Below are positions 22,293 through 30,732 of a stretch of 31,384 nucleotides of DNA, piece by piece; positions within the stretch are counted from its first letter, which is position 1, and each line of letters begins with the position of its first letter. A program made the position numbers and the translations under genes. The notes below the pieces were generated by a model, which searched no databases, was not told the origin of the DNA, and worked only from the letters and a program-made list of their open reading frames with translations. Where the stretch lies: contig CAYMKL010000085.1 in the NCBI GenBank assembly GCA_964390805.1, positions 1-31,384 on the forward strand. Direction: 5' to 3'. Source of the DNA: CAYMKL01 sp964390805 (GTDB lineage Bacteria > Chloroflexota > Anaerolineae > VGOG01).

Positions 22293-22904
22293 TTATTTCC
22301 GGCGGGGCGTGGTCAGAAAGTCCCTCAAGCTCGGCCACCGGGCTTTCACGAGCAGGTGGTCGTCGGTCTCGGGTCGGTGAGTGCTCAGGAATACGAGGCT
22401 GAAGGTTGCCCCAAAGAGTACCGACCACCAAGACTGCGTGACCAGGCCGAAGATGAAAGGCCACAGCAGGAAAGTGATTCGCGTGGCCGTGAACGACCTG
22501 CGGGTGAGCAGGCGGGCCAGGAGCCACAGCGCCAGCGAACTGGCCAAGGTGAGCCAGGAGATGATCAGAAGCGCGGTCATCGCCACCGTGTTGCCGCGCC
22601 CCCCTGCGCCGCGCAGCCAGATGGACCAGCGCGTTCCCACGATCGCCGCCAGCACTGCCAGGCCGACGGCGACCTCGCCGCTGCCCATAGAGCGGGCCAG
22701 AGCCACGGCCAGCGCCCCCTTGGTCGCCTCGGCCAGAAAGACCAGCAGCCCGGCCCAGCGAGCCACGCTCAGCGCCGTGTTCATCACGCCCACGTTGCCG
22801 CTGCCCATCCGTCGCAGGTCCTGACCGGTGACTAGTCTGGCAATGAGCCAGGCGACGGGGATGGAGCCGATAAAGTAACTGGCCGCAATCAACACACCTA
22901 GCAT
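22293..22904 (-). CDS. plsY: Acyl-phosphate:glycerol-3-phosphate acyltransferase PlsY
   Basis: Membrane enzyme that makes lysophosphatidic acid, the first committed step of bacterial phospholipid synthesis. The 203-aa protein shows the N-terminal SYFIGSIPVAWLIARL motif, the GSGNVGVMNT motif (about 35-44, canonical GSGNxGATN) and the middle TKGALAVALA segment, with multiple helices. The usual third motif with a GGKG core is here GAGGRGNTVA, an altered version. It overlaps the upstream RPH-like gene by 7 bp, so translation is probably coupled. Length is normal. Confidence 0.9.
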   Translation of the reverse strand: MLGVLIAASYFIGSIPVAWLIARLVTGQDLRRMGSGNVGVMNTALSVARWAGLLVFLAEATKGALAVALARSMGSGEVAVGLAVLAAIVGTRWSIWLRGAGGRGNTVAMTALLIISWLTLASSLALWLLARLLTRRSFTATRITFLLWPFIFGLVTQSWWSVLFGATFSLVFLSTHRPETDDHLLVKARWPSLRDFLTTPRRK

Positions 22905-25573
22905 GCCGCTTTCCCCATCTCCAGATACACGATCCCCTTGCTCCCGTCAACCGTCATCATTTGCCCCTCCTGCACCAATCTCGTCGCGCCCGCGACGCCC
23001 ATGACCGCTGGAATGCCGTACTCCCGGGCCACGATGGCCCCGTGGGAGAGGATGTTACCCACCTCGGTGACCACCCCGCTGGCGATGGCGAAAAGCGGCG
23101 TCCACACCGGACTGGTCAGCGGCGCCACCAGAATCTCGCCGTTCTTGAGCTTGCCGAACTCCTCCGGCCCCCGGAGCAGGCGGGCCATGCCGGTGACCAC
23201 GCCGGGGCTGCTCGCTATCCCGTGCAGTTGCCCCTCCGACGCCTCAGCGGGCCTGGCGCCCTCGGCGTAGATTTCCTGACTGCCACGGATGATGACCGGG
23301 CAGGGGCGCAGCTTGTTGGACTCGAATTCTGCCCGGCGCGCCCACACCTCCTCGCTCATGGTGCGGGGCGACTCGGCCACTTCGTTCAGTTCGTCCAGGC
23401 TCAGGAAGAAGATGTCCTCAGGCTGCGCGATGAGGCCCCGCTCTCTCCAACGGCGGCCCAATTCCAAGAGCAGGCGGCGGAAGGGCGGGAACATCCGCGT
23501 CAGCTCGAAGTGCATGGTGTCCCGTTCTCGCGTGTGCACCTGGGTGTGCCCCAGCATCCAACGGAAGATCGGCCAGACCAGGTGGCGGCCTACGAAGTCT
23601 TGCCCCAGTCGTGCCTGCACCGCTTCCGTCAGTTCCTGCCGCTGCTTGACCAGACGTGCCTGCTGCTCATGCAGACCCTGGGCCTCATCGGCGTCGAGAT
23701 AGCCTCGCAGAAAGCCGAACACCGGCGAGGGATCCTCGACCCAGGTGGGGTACAGGATATCCAAGCTGATCTCCCGGTGGCCGTATTCGCTCAGGAAGCG
23801 CTCCAACTCGTCGAGGAAGGCCCGCCCTTCCGGCGTCTGTTCCAGATATTCCGTCACCTCCCGCTCGCTATATCGCCGTAGCAGGTCGCTGACTGTGGGT
23901 GAGTCCTTGGCGACTTGCGCCAGGTCCCACAGAGCTGTGTTCGTCTCCATGGTCACGTTCCCCGTCACCCCGGAGATGAGCTTGCTGCTGATCTCCTCCG
24001 CCTCCTCACCAAAGTACCGCTCCAGTAGCCGGCCCAGTATTGGATAGGTTATCTTGATCAGAGCGATCATCAAGTAGTCATAGTTCAACAGCCGGCTGGC
24101 GGTGCCGAAAACCAGCTCCCGGATGTGTGCCACAATCTCCTCGTCGGAAGTGGCCTCCAGGGGAAGCGCCGCCACCTCCGCCACCTCGGCCTGGTAGCGG
24201 GCCACCAGACCGGGCAGTTGGTCAGGGAAGCCGACCATGAAGCGCAGCAGCCGGGCCACCATCCCCAAGAGGGGCAGGGAAAGCTCACCGGGTACCCCCT
24301 GCTCGTGGTGCCCAAAAGGGTTGACTAGCCGGGACACCAGGGCTTCCCGCACCTGAGGCGAAAGGGACTCCAAGGCCGCCGCGATGTAGCTGCGATTCAA
24401 GTAAGGCCGGTTGTAGAACACGCCGACGGCCTCTATGCCTGGGGGCGGCTTGAAGCCCCACGTCTCGACGGTGAAGTCCAGCATGCTCTGGAACAGTGGC
24501 TGGATCGCCGAGAGGAACACAGGGGAGAGGGGCTGAGGGAAGAATTCCAAGAACATGGTGCGGTTGTACTCCATCTCCCCGGCTGGATGGGCCCACGGCG
24601 GTGTCAGGGTGGTGATGGCCCGCGTTTGCAGGATGTAGAAGCGTCCCTGGGCATAGGCCCACTCGATGTCCTGCGGCGTGCTGTAGTGAGTTTCGATCTG
24701 ATGGCCGAGGGCTACCAACTCCGCCACCTGATCGTCGGAGAGGGCTGGAGCGTCCTGCCACTCTGCGGGCGTCGCCAGTTCCACCGTCCCCCCTTCTTCG
24801 GCGTATTGGACCGTACGCTCTTTGGTCGCAATCTGCCGGGACAGGGTGTGGCCGTCACTCTTGCGCACGGTGAACGTGTCCGGGGTGACCAGGCCGGACA
24901 CGATGGCCTCGCCCAGGCCCCAACTGGCGTTGATGACGGCCTCGCCGCGGTTGCCGCTGATCGGGTTGGCCGTGAACATGATTCCCGAAACCTCGGATTC
25001 GATCATGGCCTGAACCACCACGGCCATATACACTTGGTGATGGTCGAAGCCCTGCCTGGTACGATACGTCACCGCCCGAGCCGTCCAGAGGGAGGCCCAG
25101 CAGTACTTGATGTGCGCGAGCAGCTCATCGGTCCCGCGGATGTTGAGGTAGGTATCCTGCTGGCCGGCGAAGGACGCGGTGGGCAGGTCTTCGGCCGTGG
25201 CCGAGGAGCGCACGGCCACCGGTAGCTGGGTCGCATCCGGCACCCCTAGCTCCTGGCCCAGACGATGATAGCCATCTAGAATCTGCTGGGCCATCATCAT
25301 GGGCACCTCCTGTTCGGCGATGAGGCCGCGGATGTGTGCCGTCTTGTCCTCCACATCGGCCTGGTCGTCCAGGCGGGCCTCGGCGAGGATGCTGCGGATG
25401 GCCCCGTCCAGGCCCGTCGCCTGAATGAAGGCGCGATAGGCTGCGGCGGTGAGGCAGAATCCCGGCGGCACCGGCAGGCCGGCCACGACCATCTCTCCCA
25501 GATTGGCCCCCTTACCACCGACCAGGCCCCCATCAGTGACGCCAACCTCTTGAAACCAACGGATGTAGTTCAT
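22898..25573 (-). CDS. RPH-like phosphotransferase (PEP synthase/rifampin phosphotransferase family)
   Basis: An 891-aa protein from the ATG at 25573 (MNYIRWFQEVG). The N-terminal ATP-grasp domain has GGKGANLGEM and PVPPGFCLT. A long variable middle part follows (about 330-780). The phosphohistidine domain is C-terminal, with TSPVWTPLFAIASGVVTEVG and GNILSHGAIVAREYGIPAV, catalytic His844. No PEP-binding TIM barrel follows it, so the layout is that of rifampin phosphotransferase rather than true PEP synthase. RPH makes phosphorylated rifampin from ATP; the substrate here may be different. It overlaps the small membrane gene by 4 bp and plsY by 7 bp, so its job may lie in lipid metabolism. Confidence 0.88.
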   Translation of the reverse strand: MNYIRWFQEVGVTDGGLVGGKGANLGEMVVAGLPVPPGFCLTAAAYRAFIQATGLDGAIRSILAEARLDDQADVEDKTAHIRGLIAEQEVPMMMAQQILDGYHRLGQELGVPDATQLPVAVRSSATAEDLPTASFAGQQDTYLNIRGTDELLAHIKYCWASLWTARAVTYRTRQGFDHHQVYMAVVVQAMIESEVSGIMFTANPISGNRGEAVINASWGLGEAIVSGLVTPDTFTVRKSDGHTLSRQIATKERTVQYAEEGGTVELATPAEWQDAPALSDDQVAELVALGHQIETHYSTPQDIEWAYAQGRFYILQTRAITTLTPPWAHPAGEMEYNRTMFLEFFPQPLSPVFLSAIQPLFQSMLDFTVETWGFKPPPGIEAVGVFYNRPYLNRSYIAAALESLSPQVREALVSRLVNPFGHHEQGVPGELSLPLLGMVARLLRFMVGFPDQLPGLVARYQAEVAEVAALPLEATSDEEIVAHIRELVFGTASRLLNYDYLMIALIKITYPILGRLLERYFGEEAEEISSKLISGVTGNVTMETNTALWDLAQVAKDSPTVSDLLRRYSEREVTEYLEQTPEGRAFLDELERFLSEYGHREISLDILYPTWVEDPSPVFGFLRGYLDADEAQGLHEQQARLVKQRQELTEAVQARLGQDFVGRHLVWPIFRWMLGHTQVHTRERDTMHFELTRMFPPFRRLLLELGRRWRERGLIAQPEDIFFLSLDELNEVAESPRTMSEEVWARRAEFESNKLRPCPVIIRGSQEIYAEGARPAEASEGQLHGIASSPGVVTGMARLLRGPEEFGKLKNGEILVAPLTSPVWTPLFAIASGVVTEVGNILSHGAIVAREYGIPAVMGVAGATRLVQEGQMMTVDGSKGIVYLEMGKAAC

Positions 25574-25980
25574 CTTGTTATTATGTCCTTTTCTATCTCT
25601 CTTGCTGCTGCGGATTGCCGCCAACAGATCAAGAACAGGATTCCCGCTACCAGTGGGGGGAGGCCCAGGGTCAGGCACATGAGCACCAGGGTCGAGGCAG
25701 TGAAGCTTCCCCAGAGAAAGGCGCCTGTGATGAAGCCCAAGGCCACGATGCCTTCCAAAGCCAATAACGCCCCTCCGATCCCCTCCCAGCGCCAGGCTAC
25801 AAGGGTGCTCAGGCTCAGGATGAGCGTGCCTCCTGGCGCCGGGGTGTGCATCAGCCAGTTGAGTAGCCTGGCTCTCTCAACGTACGCTGAGCCGATCCCG
25901 AACCAGAGCCAGAAGACTATGGTGATTATCATCAAAACCCGCGCCGCTGAACGCTGCCGCGCACATTGAACCTTGGTCAT
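25570..25980 (-). CDS. Small polytopic membrane protein of unknown function
   Basis: About 136 aa from the ATG at 25980, which has GGAG six bases upstream; an ATG six codons earlier is also possible. Four hydrophobic segments (about residues 15-35, 50-65, 72-95 and 100-122) with a basic N-terminus and a charged tail. It resembles short four-helix proteins annotated only as DUFs. It overlaps the RPH-like gene by ATGA and follows the DUF4097 lipoprotein gene by 25 bp, so it belongs to this operon. No function can be assigned. Confidence 0.75.
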   Translation of the reverse strand: MTKVQCARQRSAARVLMIITIVFWLWFGIGSAYVERARLLNWLMHTPAPGGTLILSLSTLVAWRWEGIGGALLALEGIVALGFITGAFLWGSFTASTLVLMCLTLGLPPLVAGILFLICWRQSAAAREIEKDIITR

Positions 25981-26005
25981 ATTCGTCTCCATTTTCATTC
26001 GCAGG

Positions 26006-26926
26006 CTACTGGCGGATCACGTCAATATCGCCCTTGCCAGTGTCGGCGCGAATCTTCCCCTCGTCGCCGCTCCCGATGTTGCCTCTGACCCTTCGATGGG
26101 TCTCATACCCGACAATGGGCCAGTCAACATCAATGTCACCGTCCATGGTCTCCAGTTCCACCCTGGCGTTTATGTCGGCAGGCAGTCTGAGCTTGATGTG
26201 CCCCCGGCCGGTATCGAACCGGCAGGTACCCGACGGGCGACCTTGGTAGTCAATGTCGCCTGCGCCTGTGTTCACCTGTATCTCTCCGCCCGCGCCAACA
26301 ATCCGGATGTTCCCCCCGCCAGTGCTCACGTTTGTTTCGCCATGTGCGTCATGAATCTTGATGTCCCCCCCATGGGTTTCCGCGTGGATTCCGTCGTTCG
26401 CGCCAAAAACCGTGATGTTGCCTCCGGCGGCGTGCACGTCCAGAGGGCTCTGCGCTTCCCAGACCTCGATGTCACCCCCGCCCGTGACTGCCCTGACTCT
26501 GCCGGCAATGCCAATGATGCTAACGTCGCCCCCACCGTTTTGAAGATCCACCTGGGTGTCTGTGGGTGCGGTGATCTCGAGATCGGCCGAGATGTTGTTG
26601 AGGTCGGAGGGGATGCCTGTCCTGATCTCCAAGTCGCTGCCCCTCTGGGTGATCTCAACCTCAATCCGTTCCAGGTCCATCTCGCGGGCGGCTCGCTTGC
26701 TGGTGACTACCTCGATGGTGCCCTCCTCGCCGTCACTCACGGTCACGTCACCGTAGAAGTTGTCAATCGTCAGAGTAGGAGCGTCGTCAACCACAAAGCA
26801 CTCCGCCCGAGTATGGGAGTACTTCTGAGCTGAGCTGGCTTCGCACGCCACCAGCAACAGGGCTACCGTCGTAATGAGCAGGGCTAGCTTCGTCAATTGT
26901 AGGCGACTAGGTTTGAGATTTGGCAT
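26006..26926 (-). CDS. DUF4097-type beta-helical lipoprotein
   Basis: A 306-aa exported lipoprotein. The signal (residues 1-28) ends LLLVAC with lipid-modified Cys28. The rest is made of short beta-solenoid repeats rich in GGGDI, GGNI and GGDIKI (about 130-260), as in DUF4097/adhesin-like proteins that coat or sense the envelope. The ATG at 26926 has GGAGG nine bases upstream. It lies between the kinase-fusion gene (28 bp) and the membrane protein gene. Role probably envelope-surface related; molecular function unknown. Confidence 0.88.
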   Translation of the reverse strand: MPNLKPSRLQLTKLALLITTVALLLVACEASSAQKYSHTRAECFVVDDAPTLTIDNFYGDVTVSDGEEGTIEVVTSKRAAREMDLERIEVEITQRGSDLEIRTGIPSDLNNISADLEITAPTDTQVDLQNGGGDVSIIGIAGRVRAVTGGGDIEVWEAQSPLDVHAAGGNITVFGANDGIHAETHGGDIKIHDAHGETNVSTGGGNIRIVGAGGEIQVNTGAGDIDYQGRPSGTCRFDTGRGHIKLRLPADINARVELETMDGDIDVDWPIVGYETHRRVRGNIGSGDEGKIRADTGKGDIDVIRQ

Positions 26927-26954
26927 TTCTTGTGTCCTCCGTTCGCTCAAGTCT

Positions 26955-29039
26955 CTATGCTGTCCTGAGGTGAGGATCGCATACACACCGCGCAGGTGCA
27001 TGGGGGCCGCTGATCAGCCACACTTGGCCTGACACCGATATGCGCGCCTCCCCCCTTGTGAGCATCCGGCCGCCGTCCACGTTGACCATGTACGGACGCG
27101 CCTCAGCGGGTCGCAGGGTCAGGCGGCGGACGGTCCTCACCACGGCACCGTAGCTCTCGGGCTCGTCAAGGATCGTGCCACGCCGCGCCGCCTTGATCTG
27201 CCGCAGCGCCTGGCGGAGCCCCCTGTAGCGCAGGGCGATGACGCGGAATGATCCGCTTCCCAGTCGTAGCCCCCGGCCCAGAGGGAAATCGGGTCCCAGG
27301 TCGCCGTTCAGCACCAGCACAGTGCCCCAGGTTTCCGACGGGATGTGGTGGTCGTCCAGTGTCAGGGACATCGGGGGCACGCGGCCGAAGAGGCGCTGCA
27401 GTTGCCACCACCCCGCTGCCAGGGCCAGGCCGACGAAGAAGGGACCCAGGTCGCCCAGGAGCGATCCCAGGACGCCCTTGTAGACTTTGATCAGGCGGCT
27501 CTCGGTGAAACGCGGCACATCGCCGAAGGCACCCATGCCACCGAAGCCCACCAGGTGCCGGCGCTGCGTCCGGCCATCGGGTTCGGTCGTCTCCACGGCC
27601 AGGATGTCGGCCTGGACACGGCGGTCTGCCTTGATGCCCTCGACGATGGCCTGTACCGCAGCAGGGAGATGGTCCGGGATACCCAGCACCTTGCCGATCA
27701 GGTCGGCGGAGCCCTTGCGCAGAAAGGCCAGGTGCAGATCCGAGGGCACAGTGCCGTTCAGGTGGGCCCCCTCCAGCACCGCGTTGAACGTGCCAGCGCC
27801 GCCCGCCGATACGATGGTGCGGCCACCCTCGGCCACGATGGCGTGCGCCATCGCCCGCGCCTCGGCGTGGCTGTCGGCCGCGTGGACGCGTACCGGCCGC
27901 GACGTCCGTGACTGGAACTCCGGCTCGATCTGTTGCACCTTGCGCTGGTCCTGAATTGAACCAGACATAGTGGTGGCGATCACTTCGATGGGGTGCCCAC
28001 AGGAGTTGGGGGAGCATTGAGAAGGAGCAAGTCCAGCGCCGGTCGAGTAGGAGCGACCGGAGGCTACGCATCCGAGTGACGTACCCTGTACTGACCCGTC
28101 CAGGACAGTGTCGAGACCAAGCGGGTTGCTCGTAGAGCCGCTCGCTTGATTTCGATACGCTGGTCTCAATAGGCTTTGTGCTACTCGACCCAAGTCGCTA
28201 CTCAATCGGCGCTCGCTCTCCCAACCTTTGGCGATGCCGGCTTCGATGTCGGGCCTAGCCAGGACGCGCTCCAGCACCTCGTCCGCGACGATCTGGACCG
28301 TCTCTTCGAGAGATACCTGGTCAACGCGAATCCTGGTCACCGGAATGCCGGACTGCTCTTGGAGGAGGCGACAGACTCGCGCGTAGCCACGGCCCACCTC
28401 GCCGAGTAGGGCCTCAGTCTCGTGCGCCTGAAGGGGCTTGCCGCGCGCATGGATGCGGGCCACGGCCACGGCGGGGTCTAGATCGAGGACGAAGATCAGA
28501 TCCGGGAGCCTGAAGCAACCCAGCCGCAGCAGGTTGACCAACGCCAGCGGCCACGCTCGGCGCAGGTAGCGCGGCAGCTCGCGGAGCGGAATCGTCTCCT
28601 CACCTGCCAGATAACGGAGTTCCTGGTAGAGCTCTTCATCATCGCCGATCAAGTCTTCCCTGTGAAAGTGAGCCACGGACCAGGCGGCGCAGTTGACCAG
28701 AGGTTGACCGTCAGTCAGGATGACATCCGGCGGATCATGTATGGTCACGTAGTCGCGAATGCGTGTCCGCTGGGTGAGCTCGATGAGCTTCAGGCTCTTG
28801 TAGACGCGCTGCCAGCGCGATCCCTTGGCGAAGCGCCTGATGATTTGGGCGGAGCGGGAGAGGGGGATGTCCAGGCGCTCCTTGAGCGGCTCGTCCGGTC
28901 CGCCGCTCAAGACCTGATCGCCGATGCCTACCACCCTAATGCGGTGGGCCAGGGTGTTGAGCACACCACGAAAGGTGGAGCTCTTACCGCATCCGTCCAT
29001 GCCCACGACGGATGCGACGAGGGGCTTTCTCGTGATCAT
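26955..29039 (-). CDS. Thymidylate-kinase-like P-loop kinase fused through a palindromic repeat to a diacylglycerol-kinase-like domain
   Basis: A 694-aa open frame from the ATG at 29039, with AGGGGG five bases upstream. Residues 1-270 are a thymidylate-kinase-like domain: P-loop GMDGCGKSS (13-21), VILTDGQPLV and DLIFVLDLDPAVAVARI, but no clear dTMP-kinase DR motif. Residues about 275-335 are low-complexity and encoded by a palindromic repeat (28038-28215). Residues about 345-694 are diacylglycerol-kinase-like, but GGDGT is here GGAGT (SAGGAGTFNAVLEG) and the later GTGND region is GSADL. The two parts were probably separate neighbouring genes. Some of the kinase chemistry may therefore be altered or lost. 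Confidence 0.8.
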   Translation of the reverse strand: MITRKPLVASVVGMDGCGKSSTFRGVLNTLAHRIRVVGIGDQVLSGGPDEPLKERLDIPLSRSAQIIRRFAKGSRWQRVYKSLKLIELTQRTRIRDYVTIHDPPDVILTDGQPLVNCAAWSVAHFHREDLIGDDEELYQELRYLAGEETIPLRELPRYLRRAWPLALVNLLRLGCFRLPDLIFVLDLDPAVAVARIHARGKPLQAHETEALLGEVGRGYARVCRLLQEQSGIPVTRIRVDQVSLEETVQIVADEVLERVLARPDIEAGIAKGWESERRLSSDLGRVAQSLLRPAYRNQASGSTSNPLGLDTVLDGSVQGTSLGCVASGRSYSTGAGLAPSQCSPNSCGHPIEVIATTMSGSIQDQRKVQQIEPEFQSRTSRPVRVHAADSHAEARAMAHAIVAEGGRTIVSAGGAGTFNAVLEGAHLNGTVPSDLHLAFLRKGSADLIGKVLGIPDHLPAAVQAIVEGIKADRRVQADILAVETTEPDGRTQRRHLVGFGGMGAFGDVPRFTESRLIKVYKGVLGSLLGDLGPFFVGLALAAGWWQLQRLFGRVPPMSLTLDDHHIPSETWGTVLVLNGDLGPDFPLGRGLRLGSGSFRVIALRYRGLRQALRQIKAARRGTILDEPESYGAVVRTVRRLTLRPAEARPYMVNVDGGRMLTRGEARISVSGQVWLISGPHAPARCVCDPHLRTA
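28038..28215. repeat. Palindromic dispersed repeat inside the kinase fusion gene
   Basis: Shares GTCGAGTAGGAGCG, GAGACCAAGCGGGTT and TTCGATACGCTGGTCTC blocks with the core of the MITE-like element at 22064-22165. Similar TCGAGTAG...CGATACGC palindromes are common dispersed repeats in some actinobacterial genomes, as far as I know. It encodes residues about 275-335 of the fusion without a stop codon. Confidence 0.7.
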
Positions 29040-29128
29040 GCCATCCCCCTTCTTTTCAGTGATCAGTGACGGTGACCAGTAACCAGTGATCAGACTCTGA
29101 TCACTGCCCTGCAAATAGCCTTCGTTTT

Positions 29129-29218
29129 TGTCATTGCGAGGCGGTTTTTGCCGAAGCAATCTCCTCCGATGTACGCAGGAGACTGCTTCGTCGCAAAACC
29201 CGCTCCTCGCAGTGACAG
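29129..29218. repeat. Long palindrome of the 'TCATTGCGAGG...GCAATGACA' type
   Basis: Left arm CATTGCGAGGCGGTTTTTG...GAAGCAATCTCC and right arm GGAGACTGCTTCGTCGCAAAACCCGC...CGCAGTGACA pair with few mismatches. This kind of dispersed repeat is widespread in bacterial genomes. It fills most of the 29040-29271 gap; copies of TGATCAGTGA/TCACTGATCA flank it on both sides, as a possible older element or target repeat. It could terminate transcription only weakly. Confidence 0.75.
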
Positions 29219-29271
29219 GCCCGTTTTCATCTGCCGTGCTGTCGTGTGCGCCATGAGGCACTAATCACTGA

Positions 29272-30294
29272 TCACTGATGACGTATACGCCTGCTTAGGC
29301 GCTCCGTTCCCAGGCCCAACCCGATGAGCAGCACCCCGATGATGAGGAGCGCGATAGGCATCCCGATTCTGTCGGCGAAGTGCTCGAAGTTCACGTAGAT
29401 GATCAGGAAGAGGAGGAAGGCGGCTCCACTGTAGAGGAAGGCTTGCGACTGCCGTTTCACGCTGGCAGCAATGAAGGCGATGCTGGCCAGGAAAGCTATG
29501 GCTTCCATCGTTGTTTTTTGCCAGGTTACAGCGTATTCATCCATAGCCAGGATGAAAGCGAACCCCAAGATGGCCAGGGATCCAAAGATGCGGGACACTC
29601 CTACCAGGTCCTTCCTCCCCTTCGTCCGCAGCCACTCCGAGAGTGCCAGACATAAACCGCCGGCTATCAAGCCGATCACCAAGATCAACAGGTTCTCTAA
29701 GAAGTGGTTGAGGGGCGGAAGAGCCTGGTCCAGCCAGCCAAGGAACGTGAATAGCACCGCGCTGCCGCAGAGATGGAAAGCGATGCTTTGAGTGATGGTG
29801 GGGAGTAGGACGAAGGCAACCGCGGCCACGCCCGTCGCCAGCAGGCAGCTCACCACTACCCAGGGGTCGGTAGGTCCTCGCTCTGACCAATCAATGAGGC
29901 CCAGCTCATAGAAGGTCACCATGAAGAATACCACACTCAGCAGGCAGGCCCCCAGCCACAAGGCCTGCGCCCCCCGCCTAGATCGCGCACTCTCCGAGCC
30001 GCGCAGCCGCCAGCCCAAGGCCAGCATGGCAACTGTAGGAACGAGCATCGAGAGTATCCTACCTGCGCTTTCCAGCTCCCCCCAGTTCAGCCCCACCAGG
30101 AAGGCCAGTGCCAGAAAGACGACCAGGCTGCCGAGGTACACGAAGATCTCATCGGCCTTCACCCGGCGCGTCGGCACCGATACCATCGCATCCTCTGCTT
30201 CCCTTCGCCTGAGCGCCTCGCCCTGCTCAGGAGAGATCAGCCCGTCCTCCACCCACTCCTCGATCTTTTTCAATAGAGATTCTTGCTTGGCCAT
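29272..30294 (-). CDS. DUF2157-type polytopic membrane protein
   Basis: A 340-aa protein from the ATG at 30294, which has GGAGGAG four bases upstream. A cytoplasmic N-terminal helix-turn (LLKKIEEWVEDGLISPEQGEALRRRE) is typical of DUF2157 proteins. About ten hydrophobic helices follow (residues 50-330), ending in a basic tail. Function unknown; such proteins are predicted membrane proteins. Possibly first gene of the lipid/kinase operon, but the palindrome-rich 233-bp gap leaves this open. A weak promoter (TTGCAA / TTTAAT) lies near 30345-30370. Confidence 0.85.
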   Translation of the reverse strand: MAKQESLLKKIEEWVEDGLISPEQGEALRRREAEDAMVSVPTRRVKADEIFVYLGSLVVFLALAFLVGLNWGELESAGRILSMLVPTVAMLALGWRLRGSESARSRRGAQALWLGACLLSVVFFMVTFYELGLIDWSERGPTDPWVVVSCLLATGVAAVAFVLLPTITQSIAFHLCGSAVLFTFLGWLDQALPPLNHFLENLLILVIGLIAGGLCLALSEWLRTKGRKDLVGVSRIFGSLAILGFAFILAMDEYAVTWQKTTMEAIAFLASIAFIAASVKRQSQAFLYSGAAFLLFLIIYVNFEHFADRIGMPIALLIIGVLLIGLGLGTERLSRRIRHQ

Positions 30295-30400
30295 TGTACT
30301 CCTCCTCTCTTTCAAAAATAGCGGCCCCTCTGTGCCTATATTAAACCACAAAAGGGCTGCCATTGCAAGGGCAAAAGCTGCCAAAAACTGCCAATCGAGC

Positions 30401-30434
30401 CAGAAGACCGACCTGATCCAAGCAGGTCGTTTTG
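30401..30434 (+). terminator. Terminator hairpin split by the MITE insertion
   Basis: CGACCTG and CAGGTCG (30409-30415, 30424-30430) pair, followed by TTTT and then the MITE. In the duplicated unit at 31208-31240 the same stem is followed by a full T-run, so here the element has inserted into the U-tract. Confidence 0.6.
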
Positions 30435-30554
30435 CAACTACCCAGGCTCCGGCTGGACGGCCACGTCCAGCGGCTTGGCAAGCCAGATTTCCGTCTGCAC
30501 AGGTCGTCATGCGCCTGGACTTGGCAGTCCAGGCTGAGCAGGCTGGGTAGTTAC
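30435..30554. mobile_element. 120-bp MITE with 12-bp inverted repeats and 8-bp target duplication
   Basis: Ends GCAACTACCCAG (30435-30446) and CTGGGTAGTTAC (30543-30554) pair at 11 of 12 positions. GTCGTTTT flanks both sides (30427-30434 and 30555-30562). The right end reads GTAACTACCC outward; IS66-family elements typically end GTAA and make 8-bp duplications, so mobilisation by an IS66-type transposase is plausible. There is no open frame of its own. The paralogous site at 31227-31245 lacks it. Confidence 0.8.
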
Positions 30555-30576
30555 GTCGTTTTTTCCTTTTTGGGTA

Positions 30577-30605
30577 TTGCCAACCGTGCTCAGGCGTGGT
30601 ATAAT
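30577..30605 (+). promoter_or_regulatory. Promoter of the DUF4258/YgiT module
   Basis: TTGCCA (30577-30582), 17 bp, TATAAT (30600-30605). Nearly identical to 31247-31275, including the spacer. Confidence 0.8.
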
Positions 30606-30639
30606 ATGCACACGAGGCCAGTTATCAGTGGAGGGGATG

Positions 30640-30732
30640 ATGACTGAAGACGCTCAGGCCATTCTGAGGTGGGTGAAAGAGGCGGCATGGAATGTATCCA
30701 TTGCAAAGGCACACTGGTGCGAAAGAAAGTAA
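30640..30732 (+). pseudogene. Remnant of a DUF4258-type toxin gene
   Basis: Starts ATG after GGAGG and reads MTEDAQAILRWVKEA, matching the opening of DUF4258 proteins that normally precede YgiT-type antitoxins. After about 15 codons it runs out of frame over the YgiT gene and stops. The toxin body is missing, probably by internal deletion. Confidence 0.55.

Noticed and set aside
22898..25573. Classical PEP synthase (PpsA)
   Set aside because: The phosphohistidine domain is at the C-terminus and no PEP-binding barrel follows, so the RPH-like layout fits better.
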